Source: JBGPFS01 sp041483455
Lineage (GTDB): Bacteria; Chloroflexota; Limnocylindria; Limnocylindrales; CSP1-4
Length of the DNA: 5,100 bases
Assembly: GCA_041483455.1 (NCBI GenBank)
Contig: JBGPFS010000188.1
Span: 1 to 5,100 of the forward strand
Direction of reading: 5' to 3'
Under the pieces are notes generated by a model. It worked only from the letters and a program-made list of their open reading frames with translations, was not told where the DNA came from and made no database searches. Made by a program: the position numbers and the translations under genes. Below, piece after piece: positions 1 through 5,100 of the stretch; the stretch's first letter is position 1, and every line of letters begins with the position of its first letter.

Positions 1-867
1 CTGGACATCCTGTCGCTCGATGACAAAGCCCTGCGGGAAGTGCGGGGCCGGCGGATCGGGATGGTCTTCCAGGACCCGATGACCAGCCTCAACCCGGTCC
101 TGACCATCGAGGAACAGATGGTCGAGACGATCCGGGCCCACCGGAAGTCGACCAAGGCCGAGGCCCGGGCGAGGGCGATCGAGCTGCTCGGGATGGTCGG
201 GATCGCGAAGCCCGAAGGGAGCCTGCGCAGCTTCCCCCACCAGTTCAGCGGCGGGATGCGCCAGCGGGTGATGATCGCGATGGCCCTCGCCCTCGAGCCG
301 CGCCTGATGATCGCCGACGAGCCGACGACCGCCCTCGACGTGACGATCCAGGCCCAGGTCCTCGAGCTCCTCCGACGACTCACCCAGGAGAGCGGGACCT
401 CGCTCATCCTCATCACCCACGACCTGGGAGTGGTCGCCGGGATGACCCAGCGGATCAACGTGATGTACGCCGGGTTCATCGTCGAGACGGCCACGACGGG
501 CGAGCTGTTCGCGCATCCGTCGCATCCCTACACGGTCGGGCTGCTCCACTCGATCCCGCGGCTCGACGAAGAGCGTCCCGGCGAGCTCATCCCGATCGAG
601 GGCGTACCTCCCGACCAGCGCCAGGCGCCCGTCGGCTGCCCGTTCGCGCCGCGCTGCGCCTGGCGGCTCGAGGTCTGCCTGACGGACAACCCGACGCTGG
701 CGAATCTCCGGCCGAGCGAGTCGCTCGTGACGACCGGAGCGAGCGCCACGCATCGGATCGCCTGCCACCATCCGCCGACGCACGACGAAGCGGTCGCGGG
801 CCGGCCGCTGGGCGTCGCGGCCGATACCGCCGTGGCCGAGCCAGCCGGGGGAGGCCTGTCCGCATGA
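1..867 (+). CDS. oppD: Peptide-type ABC importer ATPase, OppD/DppD family (5' truncated)
   Basis: This is one of two cytoplasmic ATPases that drive uptake of oligopeptides, dipeptides or related solutes (nickel and some sugars also use this family). The frame is open from base 1, giving 288 visible residues. The start and the Walker A loop lie upstream, so about 40-60 residues are missing compared with the usual 320-350. Visible in order are the Q-loop VFQDP (about residues 22-26), the ABC signature FSGGMRQR (82-89), Walker B and D-loop LMIADEPTTALD (102-113) and the switch histidine in ITHD (140). A C-terminal oligopeptide-transporter domain (Oligo_HPY type) follows, with HPYT and cysteines in GCPFAPRC, EVC and ACHH. 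In a mycobacterial OppD, cysteines in this region are reported to hold a [4Fe-4S] cluster; whether that applies here is inference. The last 30 or so residues are Ala/Gly-rich and poorly conserved. The stop overlaps the next start (ATGA). The substrate cannot be read from the ATPase. Confidence 0.93.
   Translation: MDILSLDDKALREVRGRRIGMVFQDPMTSLNPVLTIEEQMVETIRAHRKSTKAEARARAIELLGMVGIAKPEGSLRSFPHQFSGGMRQRVMIAMALALEPRLMIADEPTTALDVTIQAQVLELLRRLTQESGTSLILITHDLGVVAGMTQRINVMYAGFIVETATTGELFAHPSHPYTVGLLHSIPRLDEERPGELIPIEGVPPDQRQAPVGCPFAPRCAWRLEVCLTDNPTLANLRPSESLVTTGASATHRIACHHPPTHDEAVAGRPLGVAADTAVAEPAGGGLSA
847..854 (+). promoter_or_regulatory. Shine-Dalgarno site of the OppF-like gene
   Basis: The purine run GGGGGAGG ends 9 bases before the ATG at 864 and lies inside the end of the upstream coding region. 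Its good match and spacing support 864 as the true start of the OppF-like gene, despite the unusual N-terminal extension this start creates. Confidence 0.65.
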
Positions 868-2036
868 ACCCGACCGTTCCCGATTCGGATGCGCAGGCCC
901 CCAGCCCCACCGTTCCGAAGAGCGCCACCGTCCCGACGAGCGCCACCGCCTCGACGGCCCTCGCTGCCGATCGCGTCCTCCTCCGGGTCGAGGACCTGCG
1001 GGTCTGGTTCCCGATCACCGAGGGGATGATCTTCGAGCGCCATATCGGGGACGTCCGGGCCGTCGACGGGATCGACCTCGAGATCCGCCGCGGCGAGACC
1101 CTCGGCCTGGTCGGCGAGTCCGGCTGCGGCAAGAGCACCACCGGACGGGCGATCATCCGGCTCTATCGCCCGACCACCGGCCGGATCGAGTTCGACGGGA
1201 CGGATCTCGCGCCGCTGGAGGGCGGCGCGCTCCGGCGGATGCGCAGCCGGATGCAGATGATCTTCCAGGATCCGTACGCCAGCCTCAACCCGCGGATGAA
1301 CGTGGCGGGGATCATCGGCGAGCCGCTCGAGATCCACGGCGTCGGCACGAAGGGCGAGCGCCGCGAGCGGGTCCGGGAGCTGCTCTCGATCGTCGGGCTC
1401 AACCCGGACTTCGGCGACCGCTATCCGCACGAGTTCTCCGGCGGCCAGCGCCAGCGGATCGGGGTGGCCAGGGCGCTCGCTCTCAACCCGGCCATGATCG
1501 TGGCCGACGAGCCGATCAGCGCCCTCGACGTCTCGATCCAGGCCCAGATCCTCAACCTCCTCGAGCGGCTCCAGGGCGAGTTCGGGCTGACCTACCTGTT
1601 CATCGCCCACGACCTCTCGGTCGTGCGGCACATCAGCGACCGGATCGCGGTGATGTACCTCGGCCGGATCGTGGAGCTGGCCGAATCGCGCCGGCTCAAC
1701 CTGGAACCGCTTCACCCGTACTCCGTGGCGCTCCTCTCGGCGATCCCGATCCCGGATCCCGTGGTCGAGAGCAAGCGTCGGCGGATCATCCTGAAAGGCG
1801 ACGTCCCCTCGCCGGCCGCGCCGCCCTCGGGCTGCAGGTTCCACACCCGATGCTGGCTGCGCGAGCGGCTGGGGAACCCCGAGCGATGCACGACCGAGGA
1901 CCCCGTCCTTCGGCCGCTGGCCACGGGCCACACGGTCGCCTGCCACTTCGCGGAGGAAGTCGCCGGGTCCCCGGAGCAGCTCCAGGCGACGGGCCGGGGA
2001 GCGGGAGGCCGGAGGGACCCGGCCGCCGCGGTCTGA
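864..2036 (+). CDS. oppF: Peptide-type ABC importer ATPase, OppF/DppF family
   Basis: This is the partner ATPase of the upstream OppD-like protein. The two would form the ATP-hydrolysing heterodimer under the membrane permeases. The 390-residue protein is complete and longer than the usual 320-340. Motifs in order are Walker A GESGCGKST (84-92), Q-loop IFQDPYASLNP (133-143), signature FSGGQRQR (191-198), Walker B MIVADEP (211-217), D-loop SALD (219-222) and switch His249 in AHD. The C-terminal Oligo_HPY region has HPYS near 284-287 and cysteines 324, 330, 342 and 360. Conserved sequence begins near residue 39. The first 36 residues are a Pro/Thr/Ser/Ala-rich extension with short repeats, and the last 25 or so are Gly/Arg/Ala-rich. 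The ATG at 864 is chosen because it overlaps the upstream stop as ATGA and has a good ribosome site; no in-frame ATG lies closer to the conserved domain. Substrate unknown; the family call is firm. Confidence 0.95.
   Translation: MNPTVPDSDAQAPSPTVPKSATVPTSATASTALAADRVLLRVEDLRVWFPITEGMIFERHIGDVRAVDGIDLEIRRGETLGLVGESGCGKSTTGRAIIRLYRPTTGRIEFDGTDLAPLEGGALRRMRSRMQMIFQDPYASLNPRMNVAGIIGEPLEIHGVGTKGERRERVRELLSIVGLNPDFGDRYPHEFSGGQRQRIGVARALALNPAMIVADEPISALDVSIQAQILNLLERLQGEFGLTYLFIAHDLSVVRHISDRIAVMYLGRIVELAESRRLNLEPLHPYSVALLSAIPIPDPVVESKRRRIILKGDVPSPAAPPSGCRFHTRCWLRERLGNPERCTTEDPVLRPLATGHTVACHFAEEVAGSPEQLQATGRGAGGRRDPAAAV
909..944 (+). repeat. Two tandem 18-bp copies in the OppF N-terminal extension
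   Basis: ACCGTTCCGAAGAGCGCC (909-926) is followed directly by ACCGTCCCGACGAGCGCC (927-944), 16 of 18 bases identical. They encode TVPKSA and TVPTSA (residues 16-27). A looser copy, TVPDSD, lies at residues 4-9 and a degenerate one (TASTAL) follows at 28-33. Because the unit is a multiple of three, copies can be gained or lost without breaking the frame. Confidence 0.7.
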
Positions 2037-2059
2037 CCGGCCGCCGGACGGGCTAGACT
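2033..2059 (+). promoter_or_regulatory. Putative promoter for a leaderless NAD-synthesis/rsmI transcript
   Basis: TAGACT at 2054-2059 fits the TANNNT form of a -10 box and lies 7 bases before the GTG at 2067, so transcription would start at or within a base or so of the start codon. A partial -35 (CTGACC, 2033-2038, four of six matches to TTGACA) has a short 15-base spacer and overlaps the oppF stop. No Shine-Dalgarno-like purine run precedes the GTG, as expected for a leaderless message. The evidence is motif and position only; read-through from the opp genes across the 30-base gap is also possible. Confidence 0.45.
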
Positions 2060-2066
2060 CCGGCTC

Positions 2067-2963
2067 GTGCAGCCGCTCCGGATCGCCCTCGCCCAGCTCG
2101 CGCCGCGGCTCGGGCTCCTCGACGAGAACCTGGCCCGCCATCGGGTCCTCCTGGCCGAGGCTCGGGCGGCCGGCGCCGGGCTGATCGTCTTCCCCGAGCT
2201 CGGGCTGACCGGCTACCTGCTCCAGGATCTCGCGGGCGAGGTGGCGATGCAGCTCGACGATCCGCGCCTCGGCGCCCTCGTGGCCGATACCGCCGGGTTG
2301 TCGGCCGTCGTCTCGTTCGTCGAGGAGTCCGACGACCACCGCCTGTTCATCGCGGCCGCCCTGGTCGAGGACGGCCGGATCGTCCACCTCCACCGGAAGC
2401 TGTTCCTGCCCACCTACGGCCTGTTCGACGAACGCCGCTTCTTCGCCCCGGGGGACCGGCTCCGGGCGACTCCGTCACGCCTCGGCGTGGGTGTCGGCCT
2501 GGCCGTGTGCGAGGATTTCTGGCACCTGGGCGTCCCGGAGTCCCTCGCCCTCGACGGGGCCCAGATCCTGATCAACATCTCGTCGTCCCCGGGGCGGGAC
2601 CTGGCCGCGTCCAACGCGGTCGGCCTCGGCACGGCGACGTCGTGGCGGACGCTGATGCGCGCCTACGCGCAGCTCACGACAAGCTTCGTCGTGTTCGTGA
2701 ACCGGGTCGGCGTCGACGAGTCGATCAGCTTCTGGGGCGGCTCCGAAGTGATCGCCCCGACCGGCGAGCCGGTCTTCGGCGCCCCGTTGTTCGACGAGGG
2801 CCTGTATCTCGTCGACATCGACCTGGCCGACGTCCGGCGCGAGCGGATCGCCCTGCCCCTTCTGCGCGACGAACGGCCGGAGCTGCAGGTCCGTGAGCTG
2901 ACGAGGATCGTGGCCGAGCGGGCCGGCCTGGCGGTCGATACGACCGCGGATGGTGACGCGTGA
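2067..2963 (+). CDS. Nitrilase-fold glutaminase, likely amidotransferase partner of NadE
   Basis: This 298-residue carbon-nitrogen hydrolase family protein carries the full catalytic triad: Glu44 in FPELGLTGY, Lys111 in HRKLFLPTYG and Cys148 in VCEDFW. The CED-F/W context and the length resemble the N-terminal glutaminase domain of glutamine-dependent NAD synthetases rather than general nitrilases. The inferred role is to release ammonia from glutamine in the cytoplasm and pass it to NadE. The next gene is NadE and starts within this stop codon (GTGA), which strongly supports a functional pair, as does their domain order matching the fused enzyme. The GTG at 2067 is the first possible start after the in-frame oppF stop at 2034-2036 (no ATG, GTG or TTG between) and yields the expected first strand, PLRIALAQLAP. 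There is no signal peptide. The alternative is a stand-alone omega-amidase or nitrilase using another amide, less likely given the neighbour. Confidence 0.9.
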   Translation: MQPLRIALAQLAPRLGLLDENLARHRVLLAEARAAGAGLIVFPELGLTGYLLQDLAGEVAMQLDDPRLGALVADTAGLSAVVSFVEESDDHRLFIAAALVEDGRIVHLHRKLFLPTYGLFDERRFFAPGDRLRATPSRLGVGVGLAVCEDFWHLGVPESLALDGAQILINISSSPGRDLAASNAVGLGTATSWRTLMRAYAQLTTSFVVFVNRVGVDESISFWGGSEVIAPTGEPVFGAPLFDEGLYLVDIDLADVRRERIALPLLRDERPELQVRELTRIVAERAGLAVDTTADGDA

Positions 2964-3820
2964 GCGGCGCGGGGCTGTTCGAGCTGCCGGCCGAGCTCGC
3001 GATCGACACCGACGTCGCCCGGCGGGTCATCGGCGAGTTCATCCGGGGCCAGCTCCGCCAGGCCGGCTTCGAGCGGGCGATCCTGGGGTTGTCCGGCGGG
3101 ATCGACTCGGCACTCGTCGCGTTCCTCGTCGCCGAGGCGATCGGCGCGGAGCGCCTCCGCTGCGTCCTCATGCCGTACCGGACATCGTCGCCTGCCTCGG
3201 AGGCGGACGCCGAGACGGTCGTCGGGCGGCTCGGCTGCACCTCCGAGCTCGTCGACATCAGCCCGATGGTCGATCCCTTCTATGCCAACGACCCCGAGGC
3301 GAGCCCGATCCGACGCGGGAACTTCATGGCCCGGGCTCGGATGGCGGTGCTGTACGACCGCTCGGTGACCTGGGGCGGACTCGTCGTGGGGACCGGCAAC
3401 AAGACCGAGTCGCTGATCGGCTACACGACCCTGTTCGGCGATTCGGCGTGCGCCTTCAACCCGATCGGCGACCTCTACAAGAGCCAGGTGCGGCAGGTCG
3501 CGGCTGCCATCGGCGTCCCCGACGCGATCATCGCCAAGGCGCCCTCGGCCGACCTGTGGCCCGGCCAGACCGACGAGGCGGAGGCCGGCTTCAGCTATCC
3601 CGAGCTCGACCGGCTCCTCTTCTGGCTGGTCGACAAGCGGCGCTCGCCCGAGGAGCTCGTGGCGAAGGGCTTCGCGCCCGAGCGGGTGAGCTGGGCGGTG
3701 CGAGCCATCGCCGGCTCCGAGTTCAAGCGCCAGGTCCCGCCGATCGCCAAGCTCGGGCCGCGGACGGCCGGGGTCGACTACCTCTACCCGCGCCGCCGGC
3801 CGGGGTCCGCTCGCTCGTGA
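2960..3820 (+). CDS. nadE: NAD+ synthetase (ammonia-transferring subunit)
   Basis: NadE adenylates nicotinic acid adenine dinucleotide with ATP and replaces AMP with ammonia to give NAD+, the last step of both de novo and salvage NAD synthesis. The 286 residues match the single-domain enzyme (about 275). Visible motifs are the PP-loop LSGGIDSA (44-51), RRGNFMARARM (118-128), GTGNKTE (144-150), the loop GYTTLFGD (154-161), PIGDLYKSQVR (168-178), APSADLWPGQTDE (194-206) and the C-terminal FKRQVPP (255-261). The loop after GD reads SACAF, where many NadE have an aspartate (GDGxxD type); this may be normal for this subfamily. Start GTG 2960 overlaps the glutaminase stop by four bases, with only a weak GGTGA-like ribosome site, so translation is probably coupled. 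The stop in turn overlaps the rsmI start. With the preceding gene it forms a split version of the fused glutamine-dependent enzyme; physical association is inferred. Confidence 0.96.
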   Translation: MSGAGLFELPAELAIDTDVARRVIGEFIRGQLRQAGFERAILGLSGGIDSALVAFLVAEAIGAERLRCVLMPYRTSSPASEADAETVVGRLGCTSELVDISPMVDPFYANDPEASPIRRGNFMARARMAVLYDRSVTWGGLVVGTGNKTESLIGYTTLFGDSACAFNPIGDLYKSQVRQVAAAIGVPDAIIAKAPSADLWPGQTDEAEAGFSYPELDRLLFWLVDKRRSPEELVAKGFAPERVSWAVRAIAGSEFKRQVPPIAKLGPRTAGVDYLYPRRRPGSARS

Positions 3821-4749
3821 GCGCGCCGGGCGGCGGGCGGCTGTACGTCGTGGCCACGCCGATCGGCAACCTCGGCGACGTGACCCTCCGGGCGCTCGAA
3901 GTCCTGCGGACCGTCCCGCTCATCGCGGCCGAGGACACCCGGCTGAGTCGGCGGCTCACCGCCCGCTACGAGATCGGGACGCACCTCGTGAGCTTCCATG
4001 CCCGGAACGCGGCCGCCCGGTTGCCGGGCCTGCTCGACCATCTCCGCGGCGGGGCGGACCTGGCGGTCGTGACTGACGCGGGGACGCCCGGCGTGAGCGA
4101 CCCGGGCGACGAGCTGGTCCGGGCCTGGGCCGCCGAGGGCGGGGCGGTCGTGCCGATCCCGGGCGCCTCGGCGGTCCTGGCCGCCGTCGTGGCGTCGGGC
4201 GTCGCCGGACCGCGCTGGGCGTTCGAGGGGTTCCTGCCCCGGAGCGGTCGCGAGCGCCGGGAGCGGCTCGCCCGGATCGCGGCCGACGAGCGGGGGTGTG
4301 TCGTGTACGAGGCCCCCGGGCGGGTGGCGGCGACCCTCGCCGACCTGGCGTCGGCCTGTGGCGCGGATCGGCCGGCCGCCATCTGCCGCGAGCTGACCAA
4401 GCTCCACGAGGAGGTCCGACGCGCGCCGCTCGGCGAACTGGCCGCTGCCGCCGCGGCGGGCGAGGTGACCGCCCGGGGCGAGTTCGCGCTGGTGGTCGGC
4501 GAGCGCCGTGGAGGCGCGGGCCGACCGGGTGGCGGCGCGGGCGGAGCGGAGTCCGGGGCGGGGGAGACCGGCGTGGGAGCGGCGGGAGCGGCGGGAGAGG
4601 CCGGCTCGACGGGGCTCGCCGGGGCTCGAGTGGAGGTCGAGCGACTGGTCGCGATGGGAGTGGCCCGCGGGGAGGCGGCGAAGCGCGTCGCGGCGACCAG
4701 CGGGATCCCCCGCCGGCGCCTCTACGGTGCCCCGCCCGCCGAGGGCTGA
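3817..4749 (+). CDS. rsmI: 16S rRNA (cytidine(1402)-2'-O)-methyltransferase RsmI
   Basis: RsmI uses S-adenosylmethionine to methylate the 2'-O of C1402 in the decoding centre of 16S rRNA. The 310-residue protein shows the tetrapyrrole-methylase-like fold motifs in order: LYVVATPIGNL (9-19), AAEDTR (37-42), VSFHARN (58-64), VVTDAGTPGVSDPG (84-97), PIPGAS (113-118), FEGFLP (136-141), VYEAPGR (163-169) and CRELTKLHEE (190-199). Most family members have His where Gly168 sits (YEAPHR). Catalytic sequence ends near residue 229. A Gly/Ala-rich, low-complexity linker of about 40 residues (230-270) precedes a short helical C-terminal domain with EAAKRVAATSGIPRRRLY (286-303), the usual tail. GTG 3817 is chosen because it overlaps the nadE stop (GTGA) and sits directly before the first strand; upstream extension of the frame runs through nadE in another frame and is not coding. 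The ribosome site is weak, suggesting translational coupling. Family identity is secure. Confidence 0.95.
   Translation: MSAPGGGRLYVVATPIGNLGDVTLRALEVLRTVPLIAAEDTRLSRRLTARYEIGTHLVSFHARNAAARLPGLLDHLRGGADLAVVTDAGTPGVSDPGDELVRAWAAEGGAVVPIPGASAVLAAVVASGVAGPRWAFEGFLPRSGRERRERLARIAADERGCVVYEAPGRVAATLADLASACGADRPAAICRELTKLHEEVRRAPLGELAAAAAAGEVTARGEFALVVGERRGGAGRPGGGAGGAESGAGETGVGAAGAAGEAGSTGLAGARVEVERLVAMGVARGEAAKRVAATSGIPRRRLYGAPPAEG
4575..4601 (+). repeat. Three tandem 9-bp units in the RsmI linker
   Basis: GGGAGCGGC at 4575-4583 and 4584-4592 is followed by GGGAGAGGC at 4593-4601. A further imperfect doublet, GGGGCTCGCC/GGGGCTCGAG, lies at 4611-4630. These repeats encode part of the Gly/Ala/Glu-rich linker between the catalytic and C-terminal parts of RsmI. 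The pattern suggests replication slippage expanded a flexible, weakly constrained segment. Confidence 0.6.
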
Positions 4750-4763
4750 TCGCCGCCCTCTGA

Positions 4764-4781
4764 CGCCCGGTTCGACGGGCG
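4764..4781. terminator. Small GC hairpin after rsmI, weak terminator candidate
   Basis: CGCCCG (4764-4769) pairs with CGGGCG (4776-4781) across a six-base loop, 14 bases after the rsmI stop. A second hairpin, CCCCG (4836-4840) with CGGGG (4846-4850), lies closer to ssb. Neither has a U-tract on either strand, so these are not classical intrinsic terminators. The position between convergent genes is the main support. Confidence 0.25.
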
Positions 4782-4786
4782 CGGGC

Positions 4787-4809
4787 GCGCGAACGGGTGC
4801 GCGAACGGG
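4787..4809 (+). repeat. Short direct repeat in the rsmI-ssb spacer
   Basis: GCGCGAACGGG occurs at 4787-4797 and again at 4799-4809, separated by one base (12-base period). It is non-coding. No known binding site is recognised; it may simply be a slippage product in GC-rich spacer DNA. Confidence 0.5.
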
Positions 4810-4917
4810 GCGGACGCCCGATGGGCTGGCATCCGCCCCGCCGCACGGGGAGGAGGGGAGCGTCGGTCGGCCGGCGGGAGGCTCGGTCGCTCGACGGCGG
4901 GTCCGGCGGTCGGCCGC

Positions 4918-5100
4918 TCAGGCCGCGACGGGCTCCGCGGGGATCGGGTCGTCGGGTCCCGGCGCGTCGTCGAGCGACTCCGCCTGGGTCTCGAGCGCGT
5001 CGGCCGCGGCCTGCGCCTCGTAGTCCTTCTTCTTGCGGCCGGAGAGCATCTCGACGTGGTTGGCGACGATCTCCGTCTTCCAGTGCCTGACGCCCCGGTC
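4918..5100 (-). CDS. ssb: Single-stranded DNA-binding protein, C-terminal 60 residues (5' truncated)
   Basis: SSB coats single-stranded DNA during replication, repair and recombination. Only the last 60 residues are visible; the start lies beyond base 5100. The segment opens with the end of the OB-fold, WKTEIVANHVEMLSGR (residues 7-22 of the visible part), matching the TTEVVVNxxxMLGGR strand of bacterial SSBs. It then has a basic and helical stretch KKKDYEAQAAADALETQAES, and a short acidic, Pro-rich tail with DD at 44-45 and DDPIP at 50-54. In most bacteria the tail ends in an acidic run plus Ile/Leu-Pro-Phe (DDDIPF in E. coli), which docks partner proteins. Here DDPIP is followed by six more residues, AEPVAA, with no terminal Phe. 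The stop TGA is clear and no simple frameshift restores a canonical end. The gene is convergent with rsmI. It could be a second SSB paralogue rather than the main one. Confidence 0.88.
   Translation of the reverse strand, partial: DRGVRHWKTEIVANHVEMLSGRKKKDYEAQAAADALETQAESLDDAPGPDDPIPAEPVAA

Larger units (their letters stand above)
4750..4917. other. Convergent intergenic spacer between rsmI and ssb
   Basis: These 168 bases separate the stop of rsmI (+) from the stop of ssb (-). They are GC-rich and contain the two short hairpins and the 12-base-period direct repeat listed separately. The open frames crossing it on the plus strand are Arg/Gly/Ser-rich with no family likeness and run antisense into ssb. 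No RNA gene or convincing protein gene is seen. Confidence 0.7.

Noticed and set aside
2043..2064. Inverted repeat GCCGG/CCGGC around the TAGACT box as an opp terminator or operator
   Set aside because: A five-base arm with a 12-base loop in GC-rich DNA is easily found by chance, and no U-tract follows.
528..2393. A 621-codon open frame on the minus strand across both opp genes and the glutaminase start
   Set aside because: It is antisense to genes with intact family motifs, is rich in Arg/Pro/Gly/Asp, has no recognisable domain, and is expected where GC-rich codons leave few stops.
2950..3816. Extension of the rsmI frame upstream to an ATG at 2950, which would make a 599-residue protein
   Set aside because: The first 289 residues are an out-of-frame reading of nadE with Arg/Gly/Pro-rich composition. 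RsmI begins normally at GTG 3817 with a stop/start overlap.
3956..4846. A 296-codon minus-strand frame antisense to rsmI
   Set aside because: It is extreme in Arg and Pro content with no motif and lies opposite a well-supported gene.
4508..5090. Plus-strand open frames running from the end of rsmI through the spacer and across ssb
   Set aside because: They overlap rsmI out of frame and run antisense to the clear SSB C-terminus; composition is Arg/Gly/Ser low complexity.
1..5100. CRISPR arrays, tRNA or rRNA genes, insertion-sequence ends, phage or defence genes
   Set aside because: None were seen. The window is filled by housekeeping and transport genes, and the only repeats are short in-frame or spacer repeats.

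Overview
The window is GC-rich DNA (about 70 % by eye, with strong G/C preference at third codon positions) that is almost fully coding. It looks like a chromosomal segment of a free-living bacterium. Two features favour a high-GC Chloroflexota lineage (Limnocylindria/Ellin6529-like): NAD synthetase is split into separate glutaminase and synthetase genes, whereas typical Actinobacteria have one fused protein, and the SSB C-terminal region has a matching style. This placement is inferred from memory of family sequences and is only moderately secure.

Layout. Positions 1-2036 (+) hold the two ATPase genes of an oligopeptide/dipeptide-type ABC importer: an OppD/DppD-like gene whose 5' end lies outside the window, then an OppF/DppF-like gene that starts inside the OppD stop codon (ATGA overlap). 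The permease and binding-protein genes presumably lie upstream. Positions 2067-4749 (+) hold a second tightly packed set: a nitrilase-fold glutaminase, NadE, and the 16S rRNA methyltransferase RsmI. They are joined by two GTGA stop/start overlaps. A TANNNT-type -10 box (TAGACT) lies 7 bases before the GTG of the first gene and there is no Shine-Dalgarno sequence, which suggests a leaderless transcript starting this unit. Positions 4750-4917 are a convergent intergenic spacer with small GC-rich hairpins and a short direct repeat. Positions 4918-5100 (-) hold the 3' end of ssb, encoding the last OB-fold strand and the C-terminal tail.

How the genes work together. OppD and OppF would power uptake of peptides or related solutes. 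The glutaminase would hydrolyse glutamine and pass ammonia to NadE, which amidates nicotinic acid adenine dinucleotide to NAD+, the last step of NAD synthesis. RsmI methylates 16S rRNA and shares transcription with the NAD genes without an obvious biochemical link. SSB is a separate, oppositely oriented unit.

Nothing here looks like a new defence, mobile or RNA system. The points most worth a second look are the SSB tail, which lacks the usual terminal Pro-Phe; the split NAD synthetase with its coupled genes and leaderless start; low-complexity insertions in OppF and RsmI; and some substitutions near conserved motifs in NadE and RsmI.
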